A stretch of DNA of 64,000 nucleotides from Kaistella treverensis (GCF_900114045.1 NZ_FORQ01000002.1:434001-498000); one strand, 5' to 3'; numbered from the stretch's first letter, positions 8,633-18,593 are shown. Made by a program: numbers and translations. Notes: a model not told the origin generated them from the letters alone.

Positions 8633-8760
8633 CGAATATATTTTGCACAAATTTAAAACAAATAAAAATTATAGGAGTATTTGTTATTTAGAACCTTTAT
8701 AAATTAAACCAAAACCTCCGATGGATACGTAATCGGCTGTTAAGATTCTGTTAAAAGTCT

Positions 8761-8768
8761 TATTTTTG
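8761..8768 (+). promoter_or_regulatory. Promoter -7 box for the act operon
   Basis: TATTTTTG fits the TAnnTTTG consensus 49 bases before the actA start. A matching TTG -33 element is not clear, so this is a moderate call. Confidence 0.45.
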
Positions 8769-8817
8769 CCAAGTTGAAAGTAAACTCAATACAATTTACT
8801 AACCCAAGATTTTATAA

Positions 8818-10197
8818 ATGATTAGTTGGAGAAAGCATTACAAAAGAGGTCTTATCGCAATAGGTCTATTGCTGTCGACCAGTGCTTCTATTTACGCTCA
8901 GGGAGATGCAAAAAACGGTGAAAAGCTTTTCAAAGCGCAATGTACCGCGTGTCACGCTTTAGACAAGCAACTTGTAGGTCCTGCTTTAGGTGGCGTAGTA
9001 GAGAGACTCAAAACGGAGCAAAATTTAGATACCGATTGGCTTCATAAGTGGATTAAAGATAACAAATCTTTACGAGAATCGGGCGATAAATATGCCATTG
9101 AAGTCTATGAAAAATTCAACAAAGTTGAGATGACGCCGTTTCCTAATCTTAGTGATCAGGAAATCGATGACATCTTAGAATACACCACAAATCCTCCTGC
9201 TGCAGAGCCAGCTGCTGATGCTACCGCTGCCGGTGCGCCGGGTGCTCCTGCCGGGATGGACGCCGTAACCGCTCTTGAAGTTTCCAAAAGAGAATCCATG
9301 AACTCTAAAGTGATTTTGATTTCGCTTTTAGCTATTGGTGCTCTTTTGCTTTGGTTGTTGCTAAAACTGCGACAGCTGGTAAAACTTCAGCAAGACGATG
9401 ATCTGGTAGGTGTAAATGCTAATAAAGCGGTTTCTTTCGGGGAGCTTTACAGAAAATATCATTACGTAGGAAAAGGGCTTGTAGTTCTTTTGGGAATTTT
9501 TGCCGCCTACGGAATTTGGAACAGCTTAATGTGGATCGGAGTATACAAAGGTTATAAACCGGATCAGCCGATTTATTTCTCGCACAAAATTCACGCAGGT
9601 GAAAACAAAATTGACTGTCAGCTTTGTCACTCTTCCGCGAAATATGGTAAAGTTTCGGAAATTCCATCAATGAACGTGTGTATGAACTGTCACCGAAATA
9701 TTGCTGAATACAACGGCAAATATATGGAGCCAGGAAAAGACAAGGCTTTCTATGACGGTGAAATTCAGAAAATTTATGCTGCTACCGGCTGGGATCCAGC
9801 GTCACAACAGTACACCGGAAAAACGCAACCTGTTGAATGGACGAGAATTCACAATATGCCGGATTTCGTTTACTTTAACCACGCACAGCACGTAGTCGCC
9901 GGCGAAACCGCAATTATCAACGGATTTAACCAAAAAAATCCTGATGCTAAAATTGATGTGGTTTGTAAAGCATGTCACGGACAGGTTGACACAATGAACG
10001 TGGTACAGATGGCAAACGACTTCACTATGGGTTGGTGTATCGAATGTCACCGAACTACCGAAGTGGATATGAAAAATGGTTATAATCAGGAATATTTCAA
10101 AAATCTACATGAGAAGCTGAAAAAACAGTATGGCTCGGGTGCGAAAGTTACCGTAGATGCAATTGGTGGTCTTGAGTGTGGTAAATGTCATTATTAA
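8818..10197 (+). CDS. actA: Alternative complex III subunit ActA, multihaem cytochrome c
   Basis: ActA is the multihaem electron-transfer subunit of alternative complex III, which oxidises menaquinol and passes electrons to cytochrome c or an oxidase. The 459-residue protein has an N-terminal hydrophobic signal/anchor and a monohaem domain with CTACH at 42-46. An Ala/Pro-rich linker and two membrane segments (about 163-182 and 218-240) follow. A C-terminal pentahaem part has CxxCH at 267, 288, 383, 407 and 454. Six haem motifs are therefore visible, meaning a cytochrome c domain is fused to the pentahaem ActA core. It is the first gene of a six-gene operon. Confidence 0.88.
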   Translation: MISWRKHYKRGLIAIGLLLSTSASIYAQGDAKNGEKLFKAQCTACHALDKQLVGPALGGVVERLKTEQNLDTDWLHKWIKDNKSLRESGDKYAIEVYEKFNKVEMTPFPNLSDQEIDDILEYTTNPPAAEPAADATAAGAPGAPAGMDAVTALEVSKRESMNSKVILISLLAIGALLLWLLLKLRQLVKLQQDDDLVGVNANKAVSFGELYRKYHYVGKGLVVLLGIFAAYGIWNSLMWIGVYKGYKPDQPIYFSHKIHAGENKIDCQLCHSSAKYGKVSEIPSMNVCMNCHRNIAEYNGKYMEPGKDKAFYDGEIQKIYAATGWDPASQQYTGKTQPVEWTRIHNMPDFVYFNHAQHVVAGETAIINGFNQKNPDAKIDVVCKACHGQVDTMNVVQMANDFTMGWCIECHRTTEVDMKNGYNQEYFKNLHEKLKKQYGSGAKVTVDAIGGLECGKCHY

Positions 10198-10218
10198 TAA
10201 CAAAAATTAGAAGTATCA

Positions 10219-13200
10219 ATGGCTTCAAATAAAATACAATTCAGAAGTATTCAAGAACTGAAAGATCCTACGCTGAACGGGAAACTGGCTCAGAAGGAAT
10301 TTCAGACAGAAATCCCGGTGGACGAGGTATTAGATTCGTCGCGGTCTTCCGACTCAGGGACTTCACGTAGAGATTTCCTTAAGCTTTTAGGATTTTCTAC
10401 AGCAGCTGTTACTTTAGCAGCTTGTGAGGCGCCGGTTATTAAAACAATTCCGTACGTGGTAAAACCGCACGAAATTATTCCGGGTATCCCAAATTATTAT
10501 GCAAGTACCTACTTTGACGGATTTGATTTTGCAAGTGTTTTAGTGAAAACCAGAGAGGGGCGTCCAATTAAAATTGAACCGAATCCTTTAGCTGGAGATT
10601 TAGGTAAAACCCGCGCAAGAACTCAGGCGTCCGTCCTTACTTTATACGATAACGAAAAAGTAAAACAGCCAAAACTTAACGGTAAAGACGAAACTTTCGA
10701 TAAAGTAGATGATTTCGTTCTTAAGGGTCTTACGGATGCCCAGAGCTTTGGTAAAAAAATAGTTGTTTTATCGCATTCTTTCCCTTCACCGACATTTAAA
10801 AAATTGTTTGGTGAATTCAAAGCAAAATATCCTACAGCAGAACTGGTAACTTATGATGCTTTACCATACAGCGCAGCGTTGGATGCAGCTCAGGAAGTAT
10901 TCGGTCAGCGTGCTTTACCGGTTTACGATCTTTCTAAAACTCAGCTGGTAGTTTCTTTCCAGGCAGATTTCTTAGGAGATTTTAACGGTGGAAATTTAGA
11001 TACTTCTTACGCAGCAGCTAGAAAACCGGGCCCGGACATGATGAGACACATCCAGGTGGAGTCCAACATGACTTTGACAGGGGCTAATGCTGATACAAGA
11101 ATACGCTTGAAACCAAGTGCAGTAAATAAAGTTTTAGTTGAAGTTTACAACGGTTTGAACGGTGGAGCAATCAGCAAAGAAGCTGGTGAAATTGTAAAAG
11201 AATTACAGGCAAAAGGCAGCAACGCTGTTGTGTTTGCTGACGGTTCTAAAGCGGCTCATGTTTTAGCTAACTTAATTAACCAAAAATTAGGTTCTAGCGC
11301 TTTCACCGGAAAAGCAAGTTTCTTAAAAGAATTTGACGGTGCACGATACAAAGAGTTTTTATCGTGGTTAAATGCAGGTCAGGTTGGTGTTTTAATCGCG
11401 AACAATGTAAACCCGATTTATTCCAACATTCAGGGCGAAAATTTCAGAAAATCTCTGGAAAAAGTTCCTTATGTAATTGCGGTTACCGATAAGAAAAATG
11501 AAATGTATAAAGCAGCGAAAGCTGTAATACCGGTAGCAAACTGGTTGGAATCCTGGGGAGATTTAGCGCCGCAGACGGGAATTTATACATTGATGCAGCC
11601 TACCATCCAGAAAATCTTTAAATCAAGACAGATTGAAGAATCTCTTTTGGTTTGGATGAACGGAAAAGGCAACGAAGCAAACAATTACTACGATTATTTA
11701 AAGGCGAACGCTCAAACTTTATTGGGTTCTACAACCTTTAATCAAGCCTTATACAACGGTATTATAGCGGGTGGAAACACCGCGTCATTAAGCTATTCCG
11801 GTGGAAATGCACAACAGGCAATCGCTGAATTGGGAGGTTTTAAAGCTTCTGATTTAGAATTGGTGCTATATACCAAAACTGCTGTAGGTGACGGTACACA
11901 AGCCAACAACCCATGGTTGCAGGAATTACCGGACCCAATCACCAGAATGACTTGGGACAACTATTTAACAGTTTCTCCAAAAGATGCGGCGAGATTAGGT
12001 ATCGATAACGATCTCAACGGCAGAATGCAGCTGAACGGCTCTTTAGTAAATCTTACCGCAAACGGCGTAACCTTGAAAAATGTGCCGGTTTATATTCAGC
12101 CAGGCCAGGCAGACGGTTCTGTGGGACTTGCTTTAGGTTATGGTAAAAAGAATTCCGGGAAAGTTGCCGAAACAGGGGTAAATGCTTATCCGATTTTCGA
12201 TGGAAGCAATTTGGTTCTTTCAAATGTGAAAATTGAAAAAACTGGTGATCTGCATGAATTTGCAGGGATGCAGCTTCAAAATACTTTAATGGGCCGTTAC
12301 GAAATTGCAAGAGAGGTTTCTTTGGATACGTTCTTAAATGTAAAATTCGATGACGAAAAATTAGGTTGGAACAAACCTTTGGAATATCATACCATCGGAG
12401 GTGCTTTACCGGCAGGTAAAATTGACCTTTGGGATGCTTTCGATGATACCGACGGGCCACACTTTAATTTGTCAGTTGACCTTAACTCATGTATCGGATG
12501 TGGCGCCTGCGTTGTAGCTTGTCAGGCAGAAAACAATATTCCGGTTGTTGGTAAAGATGAAGTAAGAATGTCCCGTGATATGTTTTGGTTAAGAATTGAC
12601 CGTTACTATACCACAGATATTCCAGCTGAAGTTGACACCAATAAAGACAGTAAACTTTCTCAGGAAGAAGCAATTACAGCGGACCTTAATGTACCAGGAA
12701 TGTACGGTCACTTCATGGATAAAGAAAGTGGAATACTTAATCACCCGGCAGAAAATCCGGATGTGATCTTCCAGCCGGTGATGTGCCAGCACTGTAACCA
12801 CGCACCATGTGAAACGGTTTGTCCTGTAGCTGCTACTTCTCACGGTAAGCAAGGTCAGAACCAGATGGCTTACAACAGATGTATCGGTACAAGATACTGT
12901 GCGAACAACTGCCCTTATAAAGTTAGACGTTTCAATTGGTTTACTTATAACCTTAATGATAAATTCGACTTCAATCAAAACAATGATTTAGGCAGAATGG
13001 TTCTTAACCCTGATGTTGTTGTAAGAACAAGAGGGGTAATGGAAAAATGTTCAATGTGTATTCAAAAAACACAGAACGTAATTCTTGAAGCTAAAAAAGA
13101 AGGCAGAATTGTAAAAGATGGTGAGTTCTCTACTGCCTGTTCAAACGCCTGTCCGACTGGTGCCTATACATTTGGTGATATGAATGATAAGAACTCTGAA

Positions 13201-13314
13201 GTTCGCAAATTATTCAGCACCAACAGGAAGTATACTTTGCTGGAAGAAATTGGGACTAAACCTAACGTATTCTACCACACCAAAGTGAGAAATAGAAAAG
13301 AAAATAATGTTTAA
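10219..13314 (+). CDS. actB: Alternative complex III subunit ActB, Fe-S molybdopterin-like protein
   Basis: ActB is a 1031-residue periplasmic fusion of a molybdopterin-oxidoreductase-like domain and a four-cluster ferredoxin domain, as in characterised alternative complex III; in that family the first part lacks the cofactor. It has a twin-arginine motif SRRDFLKLLGFS (Arg50-Arg51) followed by LAAC (Cys69), suggesting Tat export with possible lipidation. Cysteine clusters begin at 758 (CIGCGACVVAC) and include CQHCNHAPCETVC, CIGTRYCANNC and CSMC. A canonical EF-hand-like loop (DTNKDSKLSQEE, residues 806-817) sits inside the ferredoxin domain. It lies 21 bases after actA. Confidence 0.9.
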   Translation: MASNKIQFRSIQELKDPTLNGKLAQKEFQTEIPVDEVLDSSRSSDSGTSRRDFLKLLGFSTAAVTLAACEAPVIKTIPYVVKPHEIIPGIPNYYASTYFDGFDFASVLVKTREGRPIKIEPNPLAGDLGKTRARTQASVLTLYDNEKVKQPKLNGKDETFDKVDDFVLKGLTDAQSFGKKIVVLSHSFPSPTFKKLFGEFKAKYPTAELVTYDALPYSAALDAAQEVFGQRALPVYDLSKTQLVVSFQADFLGDFNGGNLDTSYAAARKPGPDMMRHIQVESNMTLTGANADTRIRLKPSAVNKVLVEVYNGLNGGAISKEAGEIVKELQAKGSNAVVFADGSKAAHVLANLINQKLGSSAFTGKASFLKEFDGARYKEFLSWLNAGQVGVLIANNVNPIYSNIQGENFRKSLEKVPYVIAVTDKKNEMYKAAKAVIPVANWLESWGDLAPQTGIYTLMQPTIQKIFKSRQIEESLLVWMNGKGNEANNYYDYLKANAQTLLGSTTFNQALYNGIIAGGNTASLSYSGGNAQQAIAELGGFKASDLELVLYTKTAVGDGTQANNPWLQELPDPITRMTWDNYLTVSPKDAARLGIDNDLNGRMQLNGSLVNLTANGVTLKNVPVYIQPGQADGSVGLALGYGKKNSGKVAETGVNAYPIFDGSNLVLSNVKIEKTGDLHEFAGMQLQNTLMGRYEIAREVSLDTFLNVKFDDEKLGWNKPLEYHTIGGALPAGKIDLWDAFDDTDGPHFNLSVDLNSCIGCGACVVACQAENNIPVVGKDEVRMSRDMFWLRIDRYYTTDIPAEVDTNKDSKLSQEEAITADLNVPGMYGHFMDKESGILNHPAENPDVIFQPVMCQHCNHAPCETVCPVAATSHGKQGQNQMAYNRCIGTRYCANNCPYKVRRFNWFTYNLNDKFDFNQNNDLGRMVLNPDVVVRTRGVMEKCSMCIQKTQNVILEAKKEGRIVKDGEFSTACSNACPTGAYTFGDMNDKNSEVRKLFSTNRKYTLLEEIGTKPNVFYHTKVRNRKENNV

Positions 13315-13332
13315 ATAATAAATAGGTAAAAA

Positions 13333-14733
13333 ATGTCAGGACATTACGAAGCTCCGATAAGGGAACCTTTAATTATTGGTCACAAGACTTATCACGATAT
13401 CTCCGAGGATATCGCCAGACCTATAGAAGAAAGAGCAGGGAAGTTATGGTGGGTTTCTTTTTGGATCGCATTAGCCCTTTTCGTCTACGGATTTGGTTGT
13501 ATTGCGTACACCATCGGTACCGGTATTGGTGCTTGGGGACTTAACCGAACCAACAACTGGGGCTGGGATATTACCAACTTTGTATGGTGGGTAGGTATCG
13601 GTCACGCAGGAACACTTATTTCTGCTGTACTTTTATTATTTAGACAAAGATGGAGAATGTCTGTAAACCGTTCTGCGGAAGCGATGACGATTTTCGCGGT
13701 AGTTCAGGCAGCGATCTTCCCGGTAATTCACATGGGTAGAGTTTGGGTAGGATATTGGGTTTTCCCTTTACCAAACCAATTCGGTTCACTTTGGACCAAC
13801 TTTAACTCGCCACTACTTTGGGACGTATTTGCAATTTCTACTTATTTCTCCGTATCCACAGTTTTCTGGTTTATGGGGTTGATTCCGGATTTTGCGATGA
13901 TCAGAGACCGTGCAAAAACTCCTTGGACCAAAAGAATCTATACCTTCTTGTCTTTCGGATGGGGTGGAAAAGCAAAACACTGGCAGCGTTTCGAAGAATT
14001 ATCTTTGGTATTGGCAGGATTGGCAACTCCACTTGTATTCTCGGTACACACCACGGTATCCTTTGACTTTGCTACGTCCGTAATTAAAGGTTGGCACTCC
14101 ACCATTTATCCGCCATATTTCGTTGCGGGAGCAATTTTCTCAGGCTTCGCAATGGTACAGACGCTTCTATTAGTAGCTAGAAAAGTAGCACACTTAGAAG
14201 ATTATATTACCATGTATCATATCGAGATTATGAACATTGTAATTATAGTAACAGGTGGTATGGTAACTGTAGCTTATGCTACTGAATATTTTATCGCATG
14301 GTATTCCGGATCAAGATATGAGGATTTCACCTACCTTTCACCAGGGGCGGCAACCGGACCTTACTGGTGGGCGTTCTGGGCATTGATCATCTGTAACTTG
14401 GTAATTCCAGCTTTATTCTGGTTCAAGAAAATCAGAACAAACATTTTCGCGACATTTATTATCGCTTTGGTAATCAACATCGGGATGTGGTTTGAAAGAT
14501 TTGACATTATCGTTATCAATATTTCCAGAGATTATTTACCAAGTTCCTGGACAATGTTTAAACCTTCAATTATTGATGTCGGCGTCTATTTAGGAACAAT
14601 TGGTTTCTTCGGAGTTTTATTCTTATTGTACGCCAGAACCTTCCCGGTAATCGCACAGGCAGAATTGAAGACCATCTTGAAGATATCAGGTGAAACTTAT
14701 AAAGCTAAAGAAGAAGAAGATGAGCACCACTAA
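13333..14733 (+). CDS. actC: Alternative complex III subunit ActC (NrfD/PsrC-like)
   Basis: A 466-residue polytopic protein of the NrfD/PsrC family with about ten membrane helices. In alternative complex III this subunit carries a quinol-binding site and a possible proton path. Segments such as WWVGIGHAGTLISAVLLL, FPVIHMGRVWVGYWVFP and FSVHTTVSFDFATSV match the family. The acidic, His-rich tail (KEEEDEHH) is cytoplasmic by inference. The gene follows actB by 18 bases and overlaps actD by 14 bases, supporting one transcript. Confidence 0.9.
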   Translation: MSGHYEAPIREPLIIGHKTYHDISEDIARPIEERAGKLWWVSFWIALALFVYGFGCIAYTIGTGIGAWGLNRTNNWGWDITNFVWWVGIGHAGTLISAVLLLFRQRWRMSVNRSAEAMTIFAVVQAAIFPVIHMGRVWVGYWVFPLPNQFGSLWTNFNSPLLWDVFAISTYFSVSTVFWFMGLIPDFAMIRDRAKTPWTKRIYTFLSFGWGGKAKHWQRFEELSLVLAGLATPLVFSVHTTVSFDFATSVIKGWHSTIYPPYFVAGAIFSGFAMVQTLLLVARKVAHLEDYITMYHIEIMNIVIIVTGGMVTVAYATEYFIAWYSGSRYEDFTYLSPGAATGPYWWAFWALIICNLVIPALFWFKKIRTNIFATFIIALVINIGMWFERFDIIVINISRDYLPSSWTMFKPSIIDVGVYLGTIGFFGVLFLLYARTFPVIAQAELKTILKISGETYKAKEEEDEHH

Positions 14734-15241
14734 AAGAATATACGGCATGTATGCCGACGACGATGATTTATTGGAAGGTGTAAAAGCTTTCAACGATAAA
14801 GGTATTGCGATTGCAGAAGTCTACACACCATTCCCGGTACACGGGCTGGACAAGGCTTTAGGTTTAAGAAAAACCAGAATTTCTGACGCTGCTTTTATTT
14901 ACGCAGTGTACGGTTTAACAATCGGTGCTTTGGTTACCTGGTATACCATGAATCATGACTGGCCAATGAATATTGGTGGTAAGCCTGCATTTACGTGGGG
15001 TGAAAATATGCCCGCTTTCGTGGTTCCAATGTTTGAATTAATGGTTTTCTGTGCAGCACACATGATGTCCCTTACCTTTTTGGTGAGAAACAAAATGTAT
15101 CCTGGATGCCCACCGCAAAACCCGGATCCGCGCACGACCGATGATAAATTCATGATGGAATTTGTTACAGACAATGTAGATGCAGTAAAACAAATCCTGA
15201 TTGATACCGGGGTTGAAGAAATAACTGTAAAAGATGCTTAA
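14720..15241 (+). CDS. actD: Alternative complex III subunit ActD (DUF3341)
   Basis: A 173-residue DUF3341 protein, the ActD subunit, with an N-terminal soluble domain (YGMYADDDDLLEGVKAFNDKG) and two membrane helices near residues 58-78 and 98-118. The soluble part includes the VYTPFPVHGLDKALGL motif that marks this family. ATG at 14720 is chosen because it starts MSTTKRIYGMYA, while the longer reading adds a basic stretch lying wholly inside the end of actC. Its role in the complex is structural as far as is known. Confidence 0.88.
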   Translation: MSTTKRIYGMYADDDDLLEGVKAFNDKGIAIAEVYTPFPVHGLDKALGLRKTRISDAAFIYAVYGLTIGALVTWYTMNHDWPMNIGGKPAFTWGENMPAFVVPMFELMVFCAAHMMSLTFLVRNKMYPGCPPQNPDPRTTDDKFMMEFVTDNVDAVKQILIDTGVEEITVKDA

Positions 15242-15242
15242 G

Positions 15243-15965
15243 ATGACAAAGAATATAATTAAAGTTACAGCAATCTTAGGATTCGCCGCAATTAGCTTAA
15301 GTTCTTGCAGCGACGCAAATCCGCCTTTGGTTTATTTTCCGGATATGTATTTTCCAGTAGCGTACGATCCTTTGATGAAGGCTGAAGATGCATACTCAGA
15401 CCACGATAATTCCATTCCTGCTTTTGTTAAAAATAATGGAGGTACCGGTCTTGGTTCTGTGAACGGAACAGTAGCACAAAACGAAGAAGGTATTGCAGAT
15501 CAGGCGGCAAACAAAGCAATGACCCCGGATGAATACAATGCGGGTTACGACGAGTCCAAAATGCTAACAACTTCACCGTTAGATGCTGCAAACCAAGAAA
15601 AAGACATCAAAAGGGGCAAAATTTTATACGATCAAACCTGTGCTGCTTGTCACGGCGTAGCTGGTGACGGTCAGGGACCAATCGTAGAAAGTGGTGCGTA
15701 TCTGGGTGTTCCGAAATATGCAGACCGGGAACTTACCGTAGGTTCTGTGCACTATGTCTTAACAAATGGGAGAAATGCTATGGGATCATATGCGGGTCAG
15801 CTGAAACCTGGTGACCGTTGGAGAGTTTCCCTTTACGTGATGAATGCCTTCAAAGGTGGAACATCAGCAGCTCCTGCAGCTTCTGCTACAACTGCCGCAG
15901 CAGCACCTGCTACAGCGGACGCAGCCGCGCCGGGAGCACCATCTAGTACGAGTCCTAAAAAATAA
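15243..15965 (+). CDS. actE: Alternative complex III subunit ActE, monohaem cytochrome c lipoprotein
   Basis: A 240-residue lipoprotein cytochrome c. The signal peptide ends at a lipobox reading SLSSC, so the mature protein is anchored by Cys near residue 21. One CxxCH motif (CAACHGVAGDGQG) marks a class I cytochrome c domain in the second half, with the axial Met probably in NAMGSYAG. The C-terminal 35 residues are an Ala/Pro/Thr-rich tail. The ATG at 15243 gives a standard lipoprotein signal; an ATG at 15234 overlapping actD is the alternative. It is the fifth gene of the act operon. Confidence 0.85.
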   Translation: MTKNIIKVTAILGFAAISLSSCSDANPPLVYFPDMYFPVAYDPLMKAEDAYSDHDNSIPAFVKNNGGTGLGSVNGTVAQNEEGIADQAANKAMTPDEYNAGYDESKMLTTSPLDAANQEKDIKRGKILYDQTCAACHGVAGDGQGPIVESGAYLGVPKYADRELTVGSVHYVLTNGRNAMGSYAGQLKPGDRWRVSLYVMNAFKGGTSAAPAASATTAAAAPATADAAAPGAPSSTSPKK

Positions 15966-15978
15966 AAAGAGTAATAAA

Positions 15979-17310
15979 ATGTATAGTTTTTCACCGAAAT
16001 TAAGATTATATTCAATCATATTCATCATAGCGGGATTGGTGCTTTTTGGCGCAGGTTATTTTATGAACCATGCTGCAGATGATGCACAAATTGAACATAT
16101 GATGGAGGCTGTTCATGCAGGCGGTAATCACGCTCCTTCCAACTCCAGCGAGCTTGTTGGACCGCAGGATCACGCGGCGCACTTGGAGCATGCTAAACTT
16201 CAGTTCCATAATCAGCCGTTAGCAGCAATTCACACCGTTGCAGTTTTCCTTTTTGCGTTAAGCTGTTGTGCCTTGTTTTTCTACGCCATTCAAACGGCTT
16301 CACACGCAGGTTGGTCCATTATCATCTTACGGGTGATGGAGGCAATCGCTTCATTTATTCCATGGGCGGGGGCGATCATCGTGATCATTATGTTGCTGAA
16401 CGTTTCCCATTTAGGACATCTCTTCCATTGGATGGATCCTGAACTCACCGAAAAAGGAAACCCGAATTTTGATGCAATCTTATTTGAAAAGAAAACATTT
16501 TTAAATATTCCTTTTTATGCGGTAAGAACATTAATTTATGTAATCGGTGCTTCTTTCTTCGCCTGGAAACTTAAAAGCCTTTCCAAAAAAGTGGACGAAA
16601 CAAAAAGTAGAGCTACCTATGCCACTTATTATAACTGGAATGTAGGATATATCGCTTTCTTCGGTTTCGCATCTGCAGCTTGGGCTTGGGATTGGTTAAT
16701 GTCCATCGATCCGCACTGGTATTCTACCATGTATATCTGGTATGCGATGGTAAGTACATTAGCTTCCTCAATTGCTGCGATTTTATTAATCAGCGTTTAT
16801 TTGAAGAAAAAAGGTTTCTTACCTCAGTTTAATGATAACCACTTACATGATTTAGGCGTATTCTTATTTGCTTCTACGATGTTGTGGACTTATACCTGGT
16901 TTGCACAGTTCATGTTGTACTGGTATGCAAATATTCCGGAAGAAGTAAACTACTTCTACGGTCGATTTGAATACTACGGTTGGGCATTCTGGTTAATCTT
17001 GGTTTTAAACTTTGCACTTCCGTTAATGGTTATGGTAAGTTCCAGCATCAAAAGAAACTATACCGTAATGACTACGATGGCGATCATCATTATCTGCGGG
17101 CACTGGTTAGTGTATTACAATATGGTAATGCCGGGCTCCGTAGGTCCATACTGGGAAAATATCACCGGATTGTTAACTAATCTTGGTGCAGTGCTATTCG
17201 GCTTTGGATTATTCGTTTTCGCAGTGATGACCGCATTGTCTAAACGCAAATTAATTCCGGAAGGAAATCCATTCGTTCACGAATCAAAAATTTATGAATA
17301 TCCTTTCTAA
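15979..17310 (+). CDS. actF: Alternative complex III subunit ActF (NrfD-like)
   Basis: A 443-residue polytopic membrane protein, the second NrfD-like subunit of alternative complex III and a partner of ActC. About ten helices are visible, with a large early His-rich loop (residues 30-75, AADDAQIEHMM onward). Segments such as FFGFASAAWAWDWLMSIDPHWYSTMYIWY are typical of ActF. The start ATG at 15979 lies 13 bases after actE; a longer open frame that begins inside actE is not used. A terminator follows at 17333, closing the operon. No haem-copper oxidase genes follow within the window. Confidence 0.9.
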   Translation: MYSFSPKLRLYSIIFIIAGLVLFGAGYFMNHAADDAQIEHMMEAVHAGGNHAPSNSSELVGPQDHAAHLEHAKLQFHNQPLAAIHTVAVFLFALSCCALFFYAIQTASHAGWSIIILRVMEAIASFIPWAGAIIVIIMLLNVSHLGHLFHWMDPELTEKGNPNFDAILFEKKTFLNIPFYAVRTLIYVIGASFFAWKLKSLSKKVDETKSRATYATYYNWNVGYIAFFGFASAAWAWDWLMSIDPHWYSTMYIWYAMVSTLASSIAAILLISVYLKKKGFLPQFNDNHLHDLGVFLFASTMLWTYTWFAQFMLYWYANIPEEVNYFYGRFEYYGWAFWLILVLNFALPLMVMVSSSIKRNYTVMTTMAIIIICGHWLVYYNMVMPGSVGPYWENITGLLTNLGAVLFGFGLFVFAVMTALSKRKLIPEGNPFVHESKIYEYPF

Positions 17311-17332
17311 GCGAATATTCATATCAAATACA

Positions 17333-17358
17333 ATCCCGGCCTTTGTCGGGATTTTTTT
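17333..17358 (+). terminator. Terminator of the act operon
   Basis: ATCCCG and CGGGAT arms around an 8-base loop followed by TTTTTTT lie 22 bases after the actF stop. Confidence 0.75.
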
Positions 17359-17384
17359 ATAAATTTGTTTTAAACCAAACTCTG

Positions 17385-18593
17385 ATGAGAATTAACTTTT
17401 TAACCGATATTTCGCCAAAGGCAATTTTAAAAAAAAGCCGCTTTTTGCTCCTAATTTTTGTTTTTGCCGCGCTTGCAAGCTGTAAGAAAACCACCGTTGA
17501 TGCAACCAATACGAAGACATTGCAGTCCAGTATCAATGATATGGCAACCAGTTTAACCACGTTGCAGCAGGTAAAGTTTAGCGAAGCTCTATACATTATT
17601 AAAACTTTCGGTGTGGAGGCAGAAGGTTCCTATAACGAGCTGAAAGGTTTAGGAAATCTAATAAATGGCAAGAAAGTGCCGGAAATTTTTGCTTTAGCGG
17701 ATAAAGTCGCAAAAAGCAACGGTATCGACTGGACAAGCACCGGACCACCGTCTTTAGGTGAAATGAACATTTTCGGGAACGAACTCGCTAAAGAGTCCGA
17801 TCCGAATGAAGTTTCAGCAAACTCTTTAAGCATCGTGGTAAGTCCGCTCGGTAATGATGAAGTTTTAGGTCCGCAATCTTTGCAAATTGTCCCAAGACTG
17901 TTAGACAATAAAGGAAATAAGGTTGATTTTACCGGCGCAGCGCTGGAAGTTGTTATGCAGGTTTACAGTGGTGGCGCGCAGGTTTTGCAGGCTAAAAATT
18001 TAATGCAGGACAATAATTTTAAAGGTTTTACCTTAAGATACTCCTCGTTACCTTCCCAAAAAATCATCAATAACCAAATTGATATTACGGTTACGGTAAA
18101 AACCACGAAAAAGACGTTTAAAATGACTAAGGTCGGTATTGATGTCAATCCGAAAGCCTTACGTATGCCGCCCGGCGATCCCGCGCTAAATCCAGCAAAT
18201 CCGGATGCACAGTTACCAACCGATTCCATTAGATTTAATGACGATACACCTGTTGACAAAGCTGTAATTCCCGCAGGGGATCCGAAAGCTACGGTTTCAC
18301 GTTTCCTCAACAATCTTTCTGCTCAAAATTTAAGAGGTGCTTATGCCACAGCCGATAATCCGGGTTGGGGCTCTTACGATCAGTTTTCCAATCCAACTTC
18401 CGGTTTTGGTGGAGTTAAAGGTGTAAACGTAAAAAATATAGCAACCACTTCAGTGAATCCAAATGCTGCAAGCGTAAACGCCACGTATGACATCACAGAC
18501 AAAGACGGAAAAACAACAGCTATCCAGGTGACTTTCGGGCTTAAAAATACAAATGGAGAGTGGAAGATTTCCAGCTATAAAATCAATCAATAA
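17385..18593 (+). CDS. Lipoprotein of unknown function
   Basis: A 402-residue predicted lipoprotein whose signal peptide (core LLLIFVFAALASC) ends in a lipobox. I do not recognise the main part. The last 100 residues, from about TVSRFLNNLSAQNLRGAYATAD to GEWKISSYKINQ, resemble the small alpha/beta cone-like domains of the DUF4878/NTF2-like type, but this is a weak similarity by eye. A Pro/Asp-rich linker with repeated AxPxNPDA-type residues joins the parts. ATG at 17385 is used because the longer reading would cross the act terminator. Its stop overlaps the apt start by one base, so the two are co-transcribed. Confidence 0.75.
   Translation: MRINFLTDISPKAILKKSRFLLLIFVFAALASCKKTTVDATNTKTLQSSINDMATSLTTLQQVKFSEALYIIKTFGVEAEGSYNELKGLGNLINGKKVPEIFALADKVAKSNGIDWTSTGPPSLGEMNIFGNELAKESDPNEVSANSLSIVVSPLGNDEVLGPQSLQIVPRLLDNKGNKVDFTGAALEVVMQVYSGGAQVLQAKNLMQDNNFKGFTLRYSSLPSQKIINNQIDITVTVKTTKKTFKMTKVGIDVNPKALRMPPGDPALNPANPDAQLPTDSIRFNDDTPVDKAVIPAGDPKATVSRFLNNLSAQNLRGAYATADNPGWGSYDQFSNPTSGFGGVKGVNVKNIATTSVNPNAASVNATYDITDKDGKTTAIQVTFGLKNTNGEWKISSYKINQ

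Noticed and set aside
15844-15978. N-terminal extension of ActF
   Set aside because: It overlaps the Ala-rich tail of actE in another frame and is low-complexity Gln/Leu; the ATG at 15979 gives the normal ActF start.
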